Assembly: GCF_964340395.1 (NCBI RefSeq)
Contig: NC_135559.1
Coordinates: forward strand, 23,046,964 to 23,110,963
DNA: 64,000 nucleotides
Source of the DNA: Glandiceps talaboti
Taxonomy: Eukaryota; Hemichordata; Enteropneusta; Spengelidae
Reading direction: 5' to 3'
Shown here: positions 44,201 through 48,197 of the stretch, one piece after another
Layout: every line of letters begins with the position of its first letter
Numbering within the stretch: position 1 is the stretch's first letter
The notes under the pieces: generated by a model
The model's database searches: none
The model's input: only the letters and a program-made list of their open reading frames with translations
What the model was told of the DNA's origin: nothing
Made by a program: the position numbers and the translations under genes

Positions 44201-47200
44201 CATACTTACAATGTAATAATGAATGTTCATGGACTATGTGTTCATACTTACAATGTAATAATGAATGTTCATGGACTATGTGTTCATACTTACAATGTAA
44301 TAATGAATGTTCATGGACTATGTGTTCATACTTACAATGTAATAATGAATGTTCATGGACTATGTGTTCATACTTACAATGTAATAATGAATGTTCATGG
44401 ACTCTGAGTTCATACTTACAATGTAATAATGAATGTTCATGGACTATGTGTTCATACTTACAATGTAATAATGAATGTTCATGGACTCTGTGTTCATATT
44501 TACAATGTAATAATGAATGTTCATGGACTCTGTGTTCATATTTACAATGTAATAATGAAAATTTTTACTCATAGAGTCAAAGATTTCTTGGCAAGAAACA
44601 GCTTCTTGAAACCAGTGAATTTTATTTTAAATTCAAAGGTTTTATCAAACAATGTGAATTCACAAAGTATCCTTCTGTTCATCTTCTGAAACAATAATTT
44701 TAATAAAAGTGATAGCTACATGTACCTGAAGAGCTGTTACCAATGCATTATTGCTAGAAGTTTCTTTACCAACCAGACAGATCCTTACTTCAACAGGCGT
44801 TGAATCTACAACATTAACAAAGAGCTGTGAGTGTTGATATCATTATCACATAACATTACTTGTCATACTTATCCTGGTCATTACACTTCATACAGTCTAG
44901 CTGATACCTAGCTAGTTTCTACACCACTGAATCTAGACTACTGATACCTAGCTAGTTTCTACACCACTGAATCTAGACTACTGATACCTAGCTGGTTACT
45001 ACACCATTGAATCTAGACTACTGATACCTAGCTAGTTTCTACACCATTGAATCTAGACTACTGATACCTAGCTAGTTCCTACACCATTGAATCTAGACTA
45101 CTGATATCTAGCTGGTTTCTACACCATTGAATCTAGACTACTGATACCTAGCTAGTTTCTACACCATTGAATCTAGACTACTGATACCGAGCTGGTTTCT
45201 ACATCATTGAATCTAGACTACTGATACCTAGCTAGTTTCTACACCACTGAATCTAGACTACTGATATCTAGCTAGTTTCTACACCATTGAATCTAGACTA
45301 CTGATACCTAGCTAGTTTCTACACCATTGAATCTAGACTACTGATACCTAGCTAGTTTCTACACCACTGAATCTAGACTACTGATACCTAGCTAGTTTCT
45401 ACACCACTGAATCTAGACTACTGATACCTAGCTGGTTTCTACACCACTGAATCTAGACTACTGATATCTAGCTAGTTTCTACACCACTGAATCTAGACTA
45501 CTGATACCTAGCTAGTTTCTACACCACTGAATCTAGACTACTGATACCTAGCTAGTTACTACACCATTGAATCTAGACTACTGATACCTAGCTGGTTTCT
45601 ACACCATTGAATCTAGACTTCTGATACCTAGCTGGTTTCTACACCATTGAATCTAGACTTCTGATACCTAGCTGGTTTCTACACCATTGAATCTAGACTA
45701 CTGATACCTAGCTAGTTTCTACACCATTGAATCTAGACTACTGATACCTAGCTGGTTTCTACACCACTGAATCTAGACTACTGATACCTAGCTAGTTTCT
45801 ACACCATTGAATCTAGACTACTGATACCTAGCTGGTGTCTACACCATTGAATCTAGACTTCTGATACCTAGCTAGTTTCTACACCACTGAATCTAGACTA
45901 CTGATACCTAGCTAGTTTCTACACCACTGAATCTAGACTACTGATACCTAGCTGGTTTCTACACCATTGAATCTAGACTACTGATACCTAGCTAGTTTCT
46001 ACACCATTGAATCTAGACTACTGATACCGAGCTGGTTTCTACATCATTGAATCTAGACTACTGATACCTAGCTAGTTTCTACACCATTGAATCTAGACTT
46101 CTGATACCTAGCTGGTTTCTACACCACTGAATCTAGACTACTGATATCTAGCTAGTTTCTACACCACTGAATCTAGACTACTGACATCTAGCTAGTTTCT
46201 ACACCACTGAATCTAGACTTCTGATACCTAGCTAGTTTCTACACCACTGAATCTAGACTACTGATACCCAGCTGGTTTCTACACCATTGAATCTAGACTA
46301 CTGATACCTAGCTGGTTTCTACACCACTGAATCTAGACTTCTGATACCTAGCTGGTTTCTACACCATTGAATCTAGCTGCTTTCACCACATCAGATTTTA
46401 ATCAGATTGGGTGGTACCTAGCTAGTTTCTATAACATTCCTACATGTAATATAAATCCTCCTCTGGATATCCAGACAGACTATATACAGTGAATGTCACA
46501 TGATAGACAGAAGAACATGACTGGGTGAATAGTTGACAAAAATGCTGCTATCAAGCTATCACTGGCCTATAATAATATTCATACTCTAGCTTACACACAT
46601 GCAATTTTCCATGTAGTACTTTTCGTTATTGCCATATTGGCAAATTTCTCCTGTGTGATATTATAATGGGCTGGCCAAGTTAGTAACTGGCTGACTTCTT
46701 TTGATACATGTACATGTAGCTAGTCCTGTCCTGTCCTAGTCCTGTTTGCAGACAGAGTAAGTTAGGACTCAATTCTGACACTACCTCTTTCCCTTGTAGA
46801 AGGGAAAGTGTCAGAATCAAGTCCTGACTTACGCCTTCTGCAAGCATACAGGACTAGACCGCTATAAAATCACTACAATCTAAAATTATCTTACAGCATT
46901 CTCAATGACAAATCTATAGAACAAATGAAAATGGGTTAATTCTGCTAAAAATATTTTGCATATATCAACCCGTGCAAATGTCACTAGTGAAAAGGAACCA
47001 AACAATTGTAATCTCTGGTAAAATGTTAGTTACATTCATGATTTGCTTTCAATTTCTTTGTTTTGTCTACATCTAGGGAACTGTTCTGACAAAATGTGAT
47101 ATGTGTCTTGTTGTACTCTTGCTTGCAGATGGAGTACAGAACTATAGACTCGATTCTGATAATGTCCCTCAACACCGGAGGGACACTGTCAGAATCAGAG

Positions 47201-47646
47201 GCAATTGAATCATCTTTAATTATTTGTTTATGTATAGTAGTTTAAAAATATCTATTCCGATTTATTCAAGTGCCGGCGCTCAGAATCGTGTCCCAACTTA
47301 CTCCGTCTGCAAGTAGGACTAGTACTAGTAGTACAGTAGTGTGTATGCTATTAGTCCTGCTTGCAGACGATTCTGACAATTCCCTAAACACCGGAATTTG
47401 GAATCGATCGAGCCCTGATTTAACTAACAAAGTAAGTGATTACTCCGTCTGCACAGGTCGAGTACATCATATTAATTATTATACTTTTCTGGGTTAACCG
47501 CTGAATAACTGATCTATATATGACGGAGTTTGTAATTATTTTAAAATAGGAATAAAACTTAACCAAACGGACAAATTGACAGACAGCTCTCCCCTAATAC
47601 ATCCACGGTTTGACATACCCGTTGTGTTTGATTCGGAATCGGTCAT
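2106..47646 (-). CDS. ECT2: ECT2 orthologue, Rho guanine-nucleotide exchange factor (20 coding exons)
   Basis: ECT2 activates RhoA at the cell equator in cytokinesis. In known orthologues the BRCT module binds phosphorylated CYK4/MgcRacGAP of centralspindlin, the DH domain catalyses GDP-GTP exchange and the PH plus basic tail contact membrane. The spliced model is 889 residues; human ECT2 is about 880-910. Order: BRCT region 10-290, linker with basic clusters KRRR and PRKRR (about 308-338) and several TP sites, DH about 385-590, PH about 600-755, basic tail 770-889. T117 (in CFTGF) and K159 (in NGSKYR) match the human phosphopeptide-binding residues T153 and K195. Exons (high to low): 47619-47646, 44726-44805, 42012-42188, 41063-41260, 39340-39441, 37027-37126, 35223-35341, 34184-34246, 32161-32395, 31100-31242, 28398-28583, 27848-27958, 27055-27151, 24633-24714, 21421-21640, 17325-17472, 4861-5024, 4237-4322, 3372-3567, 2106-2240. 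All junctions are GT-AG and phases agree throughout. The last exon is less certain than the rest. Confidence 0.95.
2241..3290. other. Region between alternative ECT2 last exons, with a C25 tract
   Basis: Unique AT-rich sequence with no coding signal recognised. A run of 25 C lies at 2942-2966, which is G25 on the ECT2 transcript strand. Depending on which last exon is used, this is intron or 3' flank. Confidence 0.7.
3164..3173 (-). promoter_or_regulatory. Overlapping AATAAA polyadenylation signals
   Basis: Minus-strand AATAAATAAA lies about 120 bases past the read-through stop of ECT2 exon 19. This is the right place for a short 3' UTR and supports exon 19 as one possible terminal exon. Confidence 0.5.
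3372..3567 (-). CDS. ECT2: ECT2 coding exon 19 (basic tail; may read on to a stop at 3291)
   Basis: RVARKATKKVGRTFSFKKTP aligns with human RAIKKTSKKVTRAFSFSKTP, followed by ARLASSSTLK (human SRLSSTSSLA). The acceptor is TTGACAG. A weak donor AAG/GTATTA at 3370-3371 would allow splicing to exon 20. Without it the frame continues to a TGA at 3291-3293, giving 871 residues, and AATAAA signals lie at 3164-3173. Both ends may be used. Confidence 0.9.
3568..4213. repeat. Exon-derived minisatellite upstream of ECT2 exon 19
   Basis: Units of about 53 and 34 bp alternate. On the ECT2 strand the long unit contains GTAAGTGTTATCTGT, a GACAG acceptor and the first bases of exon 19. The copy nearest the exon is identical to it for about 40 bp; more distant ones read AGTGACATGTAAAG. 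The short unit lacks the acceptor but keeps GTAAGT. The array therefore grew from the intron-exon boundary. Confidence 0.9.
3589..3620 (-). other. Duplicated exon 19 start forming a cryptic 32-nt exon
   Basis: The first array copy upstream of exon 19 repeats its acceptor and first bases without change (TTGACAG/AGTGGCACG), then runs into ACA/GTAAGT, a good donor. The 32-nt segment is thus bounded by acceptor and donor on the transcribed strand. Its inclusion would shift the ECT2 frame, as 32 is not a multiple of three. Confidence 0.6.
4237..4322 (-). CDS. ECT2: ECT2 coding exon 18
   Basis: 28 codons plus two bases, residues 752-779. Encodes ENFLTKIEPQELDISKSDF and ends FGRAI; human has ENLIYTADPESFEVNTKDM at this point. 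The acceptor TTTTTAG and donor CAG/GTGAGT are good. Phase matches both neighbours. Confidence 0.88.
4421..4896. repeat. Exon-derived minisatellite at the ECT2 exon 17 donor, 44-bp unit
   Basis: Each unit is the last 36 exon bases (codons KYMANTTCKADA) plus GTAAGTAC. Units start at 4421, 4465, 4509, 4553, 4589, 4633, 4677, 4721, 4765 and 4809, and the exon's own copy at 4853. One unit is 8 bp shorter. Copies differ at CACC/CATC in the Ala-Asp codons. Every unit keeps an intact donor. Confidence 0.95.
4861..5024 (-). CDS. ECT2: ECT2 coding exon 17 (PH domain)
   Basis: Residues 697-751. DCHNAFGLLVKPP and WLRTLCKYMANTTCKADA align with human DCHNAFALLVRPP and WLKMLCRHVANTICKADA. The donor is GCA/GTAAGT. 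The last 36 bases plus eight intron bases form a 44-bp unit repeated ten more times downstream, so the authentic donor is the first of about eleven near-identical donors. Confidence 0.95.
5062..16838. repeat. Very large minisatellite, 49-bp unit, about 240 copies
   Basis: Unit contains CTTACAAAGACTGATGTAAT, CACACCGTACATCAAG and ACTGCACACCAAT. Recurrent variants are CCGTAC/GGTAC/CTGTAC, AAAG/AGAG, ACACC/ATACC and CACACC/CAAACC, plus a 29-bp deleted unit joining CGTAC directly to TTACAGAG. It fills nearly all the 12.3-kb ECT2 intron 16. No gene lies inside. Copies are nearly identical end to end, which points to recent homogenisation. Confidence 0.98.
16839..17324. repeat. Intron remainder with GACA microsatellite
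   Basis: Unique sequence from 16839 to about 17155, then a tetranucleotide run of CAGA/GACA at 17158-17250, interrupted by TTAAAGACAGAC. No coding signal on either strand. Confidence 0.85.
17325..17472 (-). CDS. ECT2: ECT2 coding exon 16 (PH domain)
   Basis: Residues 648-696. CKRRGKLAHTYKSP, an Ala-rich loop, and LLQLSHIRRVLDINETE align with human ARKRHKVIGTFRSP and LMPLSQIKKVLDIRETE. The acceptor is TGTGTAG and the donor GAAG/GTAACA. The next intron (5025-17324) is almost entirely one satellite-like array. Confidence 0.95.
17620..17764. repeat. 48-bp tandem repeat, three copies
   Basis: Three near-identical units beginning GATATGTGGTCTGTAAGG and ending CCCTCTCACATCT. They lie just inside ECT2 intron 15, with no resemblance to the neighbouring exon. 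Confidence 0.9.
17796..18310 (+). mobile_element. Dispersed repeat family R1, copy 1
   Basis: Begins with TTTAGCACAACAGAACTGA, then a GTGTGTG run, CCGATTGCCATGATATTTGG and GGGTGTCTAGTTGGGAA, followed by about 135-bp sub-repeats built on CTACTGGGCAGATTGG and TTTTTGGTCAAAAA. The same order recurs at 63622, diverged at 58625, and reversed at 29105. No coding capacity; class unknown. Confidence 0.8.
18312..18664 (+). mobile_element. tRNA-derived SINE
   Basis: The head has pol III promoter boxes: an A-box-like TGGTTAGCGTGACCGG and a B box GGTTCGAGCC at 18358-18367. A body of about 200 bp contains GTCCTTGGGCAAGA and TGCTCCCCGGGGAG. The tail GCACTATATAAGAA ends in ACATTACATTACAT. This is the usual tRNA head, body and LINE-like tail of a SINE, here in the antisense orientation within ECT2 intron 15. 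Confidence 0.85.
18665..19318. other. Intronic sequence without recognised features
   Basis: AT-rich sequence with short homopolymer runs. TAGCTCCGCTGT near 18847 recurs inverted near 21127 and may mark the ends of a larger element; this is weak. Confidence 0.5.
19319..19863. mobile_element. 545-bp terminal-inverted-repeat element
   Basis: The ends are TATTAATCGCC and its exact inverse GGCGATTAATA. Further in, CAGCCATACGTTACAGTGG is perfectly inverted between 19390-19413 and 19779-19802, and CCCGGAAG and CGACAATC are also paired. The arms are about 100 bp and imperfect. The interior has a 65-codon frame with no recognised domain. Superfamily uncertain. Confidence 0.75.
19864..21420. other. 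Intronic sequence with degenerate repeats
   Basis: At about 20700-21000, AAAAAATCATAAAAAAT and ACAAATCTGARTAGC recur, giving two copies of a roughly 150-bp unit. The tail near 21060-21130 is CTACTCTCTTATACC-rich and AGCT-rich. No exon was found between ECT2 exons 16 and 15. Confidence 0.5.
21421..21640 (-). CDS. ECT2: ECT2 coding exon 15 (end of DH, start of PH)
   Basis: Residues 574-647. HINEDKRKTES closes the DH domain. LLSSHRSFVMR and VTLFLFNDSLE are the first PH strands (human LLSSHRSLVQR and VTLFLFNDCLE). The segment between, GNKETGKGDNFSEQGG, is longer than in human. Confidence 0.96.
21735..24422. repeat. Minisatellite, 32/34/37-bp units, about 80 copies
   Basis: Core CAGTCATAGCAAGGCTACTG followed by TACTACATACTA. 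Length variants come from optional CA (CACAGTC) and AGC (AGCAGCAAGG). Substitutions TATAGTC, GGCATGG and CTATAC recur in blocks, indicating higher-order duplication. It fills ECT2 intron 14. Confidence 0.96.
24633..24714 (-). CDS. ECT2: ECT2 coding exon 14 (DH domain)
   Basis: Residues 547-573. YQQLEKAVDALKEVT aligns with human STLEKAIGSLKEVM. The acceptor is TTATAG and the donor AA/GTAAGT. The last two bases join the first base of exon 15 to make Lys. Confidence 0.94.
25062..26465. repeat. Minisatellite, 57/63-bp units, about 24 copies
   Basis: Unit core GGGGTGTGTGACCAATGCTG then TCAACCCTGTGAATGGAGAC. The 63-bp form has an extra ACTGCC or ACTACC. Both lengths are multiples of three, so frames stay open for hundreds of codons on both strands. 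The peptides are the same 19-residue motif repeated, without codon bias or initiation context, so I do not call a gene. Confidence 0.96.
26470..26735 (-). repeat. Dispersed repeat family R2, copy 1
   Basis: Contains CATTTTAGACC motifs spaced 40-90 bp and AACAAAATTGAAAATTGTG. The reverse complement matches 51950-52100 closely, including GGTCTAAAATGGGTRCTGTA. No coding sequence. Confidence 0.75.
27055..27151 (-). CDS. ECT2: ECT2 coding exon 13 (DH domain, CR3 helix)
   Basis: Residues 515-546. ECGRQTLSELLIRPVQRLP is the most conserved DH helix (human ECGRQSLVELLIRPVQRLP). This exon is too short to stand out as an open frame; it was found from the phase and the motif. The donor is CAAG/GTAAGA. 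Confidence 0.96.
27325..27715. repeat. 47-bp tandem repeat, about 8 copies
   Basis: Core GAGTGTGACTATTGGGGGCT followed by GTTACAATAAAAATAC and GAGCCCCTGCA. Some units carry an inserted TTAGTG. Lies in ECT2 intron 12. Confidence 0.93.
27848..27958 (-). CDS. ECT2: ECT2 coding exon 12 (DH domain)
   Basis: 37 codons, residues 478-514. YPPFVNYFEMAKETIQ and QKPRFHAFLK match human YPPFVNFFEMSKETII and QKPRFHAFLK. The acceptor is TTTCAG and the donor AAG/GTATGC. Confidence 0.97.
28398..28583 (-). CDS. ECT2: ECT2 coding exon 11 (DH domain)
   Basis: 62 codons, residues 416-477. GGPILAAEDIKIIFGKIPD aligns with human GGPILAPEEIKTIFGSIPD; DRSVGEIILEH follows. The acceptor is ATTTAAG and the donor CAT/GTAAGT. 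Confidence 0.97.
28745..28859 (+). repeat. Dispersed repeat family R3, copy 1
   Basis: GTGAGTCACCACATAG, GATAGGGGAACAC, TGTCACTAGATATTGTG and CCAAATTGGCTTAGC match, in reverse complement, the repeat at 41525-41790. The Mutator-like foldback element inserted at its right edge. Confidence 0.7.
28869..29090. mobile_element. 222-bp foldback element, Mutator-like, with 9-bp target duplication
   Basis: Both ends read TAGACTGTCGACAGT. The arms pair for about 90 bp with few mismatches and include CGCAACACTAGT. The short loop is itself GC-rich and palindromic. ATCCACATG is repeated exactly at 28860-28868 and 29091-29099. Nine-base duplications with long terminal inverted repeats fit Mutator-like elements. 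No coding capacity. Confidence 0.85.
29105..29975 (-). mobile_element. Dispersed repeat family R1, copy 2 (reversed)
   Basis: Reverse complement of the R1 body: CAAAACTACTGAGCAG, CATGACATAGTGATCA, TATGCAAATTAGG. The distal part holds three ~135-bp repeats of GTTGCTATGGGTGTGGTC, CTTGTTGCTTGGCAT and CCTGTTATCTTTGCA, which also occur once in the 58.6-kb copy near 59740-59820. Confidence 0.75.
30112..30350. repeat. 33-bp tandem repeat, 7 copies
   Basis: Core AAGACATTGTTTTAATACCT followed by AGTGGAAACACAT. The unit length is divisible by three, leaving a spurious open frame on the minus strand. Copies differ by one or two bases. Confidence 0.95.
30351..31099. other. Intronic sequence without recognised features
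   Basis: Unique AT-rich sequence in ECT2 intron 10. No exon expected, since exons 10 and 11 join in phase, and no repeat recognised. Confidence 0.6.
31100..31242 (-). CDS. ECT2: ECT2 coding exon 10 (start of DH domain)
   Basis: Residues 368-415. QVIMELLQTESNFVGIL is the first conserved helix of a DH domain (human QVAKELYQTESNYVNIL); its conserved Glu is the usual Rho-switch contact. The acceptor is CTTAG and the donor AAG/GTAGGT. Confidence 0.95.
31243..32160. other. Intronic sequence with one unexplained plus-strand open segment
   Basis: At 31610-31740 a plus-strand segment reads HDLDHGCTVLSNEEQEEIEI and is compositionally more codon-like than its surroundings. No splice context or homology was recognised. 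The rest is AT-rich. Confidence 0.4.
32161..32395 (-). CDS. ECT2: ECT2 coding exon 9 (linker, nuclear-localisation signals)
   Basis: 78 codons plus one base, residues 290-367. SRSRKRRRLRESIAALS and LPPRKRRSSE match the human basic clusters NRKRRRLKE and PPRKRPSAE. SFLDASQTPDSS matches human LLDISNTPESS. TP at T299, T302 and T357 and SP at S329 are candidate CDK sites, in keeping with mitotic control of human ECT2 (inference from the family). Confidence 0.95.
32582..32718 (+). repeat. Inverted repeat partner A
   Basis: ACAGCTGTCGCCATAATAAG, AAGCCAGCAGTATTG, GTGGAAAACACCAATCTTG and AAAATAGTGAGACGCTC pair, inverted, with 34000-34134. Together they bracket about 1.3 kb. Confidence 0.8.
32933..33130 (-). 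CDS. Unrecognised small open frame inside ECT2 intron 8
   Basis: 65 codons from ATG at 33130, beginning MSMTKKMILHC and containing PPSRRKTLKVDIGRMIQEL and KLAIKTVLKEM, then a stop. The sequence is charged, helical-looking and not low-complexity, unlike most frames here. Upstream is GC-richer sequence with GGCGCC near 33166. It could be an alternative first exon of ECT2 or a small nested gene; the family is not recognised. It may equally be chance. Confidence 0.3.
   Translation of the reverse strand: MSMTKKMILHCSVTPVPPSRRKTLKVDIGRMIQELSDEKLAIKTVLKEMECPVPELSRSIGGRYR
34000..34134 (-). repeat. Inverted repeat partner B
   Basis: Reverse complement gives ACAGCTGTCACTATAATAAG, AAGCCAGCAGTATTG, GTGGAAAACACAAATCTTG and AAAATAGTGAGATGC, matching partner A at 32582-32718. 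Confidence 0.8.
34184..34246 (-). CDS. ECT2: ECT2 coding exon 8 (end of BRCT2)
   Basis: 21 codons, residues 269-289. WFWGSIQMAAAADESMY aligns with human WFWGSIQMDARAGETMY, carrying the Trp signature of the last BRCT helix. The acceptor is TTTCAG and the donor CAG/GTTAGT. An inverted-repeat copy (34000-34134) lies 50 bp into the following intron. Confidence 0.95.
34300..34971. mobile_element. Non-autonomous piggyBac-like element
   Basis: TTAA flanks both sides (34296-34299 and 34972-34975). The left end is CCCTTTGAACCCTAA and the right end, reversed, CTCTTTGAACCCTAA. TTAA targets and ends starting with C/Y are piggyBac hallmarks. Two and a half subterminal repeats hold the palindrome GGCCGGTATACCGGCC. 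A short segment near 34565-34620 reads TPAQVLQDVLSSDEEN, like the acidic N-terminus of a transposase; the rest of the transposase is absent. Confidence 0.85.
35223..35341 (-). CDS. ECT2: ECT2 coding exon 7 (BRCT2)
   Basis: Residues 229-268. CTHLVVDNNVVKDLPFEPS is almost the human BRCT2 sequence CTHLVVEENIVKDLPFEPS. The acceptor TTTGCAG and donor GAA/GTGAGT are strong, and two leading bases complete a Gly codon with exon 6. Confidence 0.96.
35415..36637. repeat. Minisatellite, 40/41-bp units, about 30 copies
   Basis: Core TATGGTTCTTACTTTGGTCA then GTCAATGATAG or GTCAATGACAAG and TTATTKCAC. The two unit lengths follow the ATAG/ACAAG choice. It lies in ECT2 intron 6, starting about 75 bp from exon 7. 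Confidence 0.95.
37027..37126 (-). CDS. ECT2: ECT2 coding exon 6 (start of BRCT2)
   Basis: 33 codons plus one base, residues 196-228. CLSFLGFSEEEKAHMEE aligns with human CILSFLGFSDEEKTNMEE. I chose the acceptor ATTATTAG at 37127-37128 over a nearer AG because only the longer exon supplies the linker YKMMPF, equivalent to human FKVPPF, and it keeps phase 0 with exon 5. Confidence 0.88.
37425..38850. repeat. Minisatellite, 60-bp unit, about 24 copies
   Basis: Core CCAGCAATGTACAGATTACA followed by AGCCAACCACTCTAACC and ATTCAACCATCATGACT. The length is divisible by three, so both strands carry open frames (for example MYRLQANHSNHST). A few units lose TCT. Lies in ECT2 intron 5. Confidence 0.96.
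38851..39339. other. Intronic sequence without recognised features
   Basis: Unique AT-rich sequence between the 60-bp array and ECT2 exon 5. I searched it for a missing BRCT exon and found none; the exon 6 extension at 37126 removed the need. Confidence 0.6.
39340..39441 (-). CDS. ECT2: ECT2 coding exon 5 (end of BRCT1)
   Basis: 34 codons, residues 162-195. AVSLGTPVM and ERWVMESWNRR align with human AVSLGTPIM and EWIYKAWERR, the final strand and helix of BRCT1. The acceptor is TTTTAG and the donor ATG/GTAAAT. Confidence 0.93.
39442..39967. other. Intronic sequence with short GAAA microsatellite
   Basis: A GAAA run at 39530-39551, otherwise unique sequence. A plus-strand 81-codon frame here has no recognised similarity. 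Confidence 0.6.
39968..40935. repeat. Minisatellite, 32-bp unit, about 30 copies
   Basis: Core TTTGATGTCAAGACAGGTAC followed by TGCCTATGTCAC. The main variant CTATG/CTGTG is grouped into blocks: TATG at both ends, TGTG in the middle. That pattern suggests expansion from one edge. Confidence 0.96.
41063..41260 (-). CDS. ECT2: ECT2 coding exon 4 (BRCT1)
   Basis: 66 codons, residues 96-161. ICFTGFRKKEE, LVHHMGG and VTHLVAN are nearly identical to human ECT2 BRCT1. T117 and K159 match the human phosphate-contacting T153 and K195, so binding to phosphorylated centralspindlin is probably kept (inference). The donor is AGG/GTAAGT. Confidence 0.97.
41525..41790 (-). repeat. Dispersed repeat family R3, copy 2 (locally duplicated)
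   Basis: Holds two near-identical 55-bp segments with AGTATTCCCCTATCGCTTAC and GTGTGCCCGCTCAGCC, then a third diverged copy with GTGTTCCCCTATC. The reverse complement matches 28745-28859. Confidence 0.7.
42012..42188 (-). CDS. ECT2: ECT2 coding exon 3 (BRCT0)
   Basis: 59 codons in phase 0, residues 37-95. CRIMGPPVIIKC aligns with human CRVIGPPVVLNC, and the acidic stretch with FVLDTFEG matches the human FVVTDFQD segment. The acceptor is TTATAG and the donor CAG/GTCAGT. Confidence 0.95.
42870..44557. repeat. Minisatellite, 42/48-bp units, about 40 copies
   Basis: Core AATGTTCATGGACTATGTGT then TCATACTTACAATGTAATAATG. The 48-bp form carries CATGTA after CTTA. A 388-bp block (about nine units) is duplicated exactly in tandem at roughly 43003-43779. 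Unit lengths are divisible by three, giving a 396-codon plus-strand frame of NNECSWTMCSYLQC repeats, which I regard as non-coding. Confidence 0.97.
44726..44805 (-). CDS. ECT2: ECT2 coding exon 2
   Basis: Residues 10-36, including VEVRICLVGK and NNALVTALQ, correspond to the first beta strand and helix of the N-terminal BRCT0 domain (human has RVILVQEAGK here). The acceptor is TTGTAG and the donor CAG/GTACAT. It is too short to appear as an open reading frame on its own. Confidence 0.88.
44888..46374. repeat. Minisatellite, 40-bp unit, about 37 copies
   Basis: Core CTGATACCTAGCTAGTTTCT followed by ACACCATTGAATCTAGACTA. Variation is confined to a few sites (AGTT/GGTT, CCAC/CCAT, ACTA/ACTT, CCTA/TCTA) and the length is almost constant. 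It lies in ECT2 intron 1, 80 bp from exon 2. Confidence 0.97.
46736..46858. mobile_element. Foldback element family F1, copy 1
   Basis: About 55-bp arms read AGTCCTGTTTGCAGACAGAG, GTAAGTTAGGACTCAATTC and TGACAC, then meet at CCCTT/AAGGG. The right arm is the near inverse. Related pieces lie at 47117, 47350 and 52597. Confidence 0.8.
47117..47457. mobile_element. Foldback family F1, broken copies 2 and 3
   Basis: GCTTGCAGATGGAGTACAG, CTCGATTCTGATAATGTCCC and GGGACACTGTCAGAATC form one partial hairpin. CAACTTACTCCGTCTGCAAG (47292) and a second piece with CCTGCTTGCAGACGATTCTG to TACTCCGTCTGCACAGG (47355-47456) follow. They sit within 200-500 bp of the ECT2 start codon. Confidence 0.65.
47619..47646 (-). 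CDS. ECT2: ECT2 coding exon 1 (start codon)
   Basis: Encodes MTDSESNTT plus one base. ATG at 47646 is the first ATG in frame and has A at -3. The donor is GTATGT. The single leftover G joins AT of exon 2 to make Asp, so the phase supports this start although the residues themselves are not conserved. The 5' UTR and transcription start are not determined. Confidence 0.8.
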
Positions 47647-48172
47647 CTTGATAATCGACGTCGGAAAACACACTGCAGCTGGGCGAAGAGTGTTCACAGG
47701 TTTAACCGAAAACCATAATATGGTGGCACCAGTTCTCAAATGACACTTTGTCTGGACAAAAGGTAAGTTTCCTGTGCGAAAAATCCCTTTGCAGTGAATA
47801 TCGGTGTAAAGAAATCAATGAAAAATAATTATTTCGTTGATTTCGCTAGGACAACAAACTTTGAAATTTTGCGGTCTTCCGTTTCGAAGCTACGGCTGTT
47901 TTACATCGACTGTTTCGATTGGATGAAGATATCACGTGATCCAACCAACAACTGGTCTCGCCGGATAAAATCTAAATTTTCACCAAGATGTGACAAATTA
48001 TGCATTTTAAATTATAGAAATATGATTTTATGTGGCCGAAAGTATAAAATGGGTTATCACATATACTGATCTTTAGTTTTCATAACACAAAAAATAGAAA
48101 AATGATAACCAATCACAGCCGTCGTTAGAAAATTTACGAGCATGCGCAGAAATAATACTTACGGTAAACAGA
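47647..48172. promoter_or_regulatory. Shared ECT2/ZNHIT1 promoter region
   Basis: 526 bp separate the two start codons, which point away from each other. Visible elements are CCAATCA near 48109, an NRF1-like GCATGCGCAG near 48141, an E-box CACGTG near 47934 and TTTGAA near 47858, which resembles the CHR element of G2/M genes. The motif matches are by eye only. The interval lacks the minisatellites found on both sides. Confidence 0.6.
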
Positions 48173-48197
48173 ATGGAGAAACGTGAAGCAAGTAACG
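48173..48197 (+). CDS. ZNHIT1: ZNHIT1 exon 1
   Basis: Encodes MEKREASN plus one base, similar to the start of human ZNHIT1 (MVEKKTS). ATG follows CAGA; the donor is ACG/GTGAGT. The final G joins GT of exon 2 to make Gly. It is too short to detect without the downstream homology. Confidence 0.85.

Noticed and set aside
43384-44574. 396-codon plus-strand frame of 14-residue repeats
   Set aside because: Product of the 42-bp repeat. Equally open frames exist on the other strand.
47647-47739. In-frame N-terminal extension of ECT2 upstream of 47646
   Set aside because: The frame is open but its first codon at 47739 is TTG. The first ATG is at 47646 and has a suitable context.
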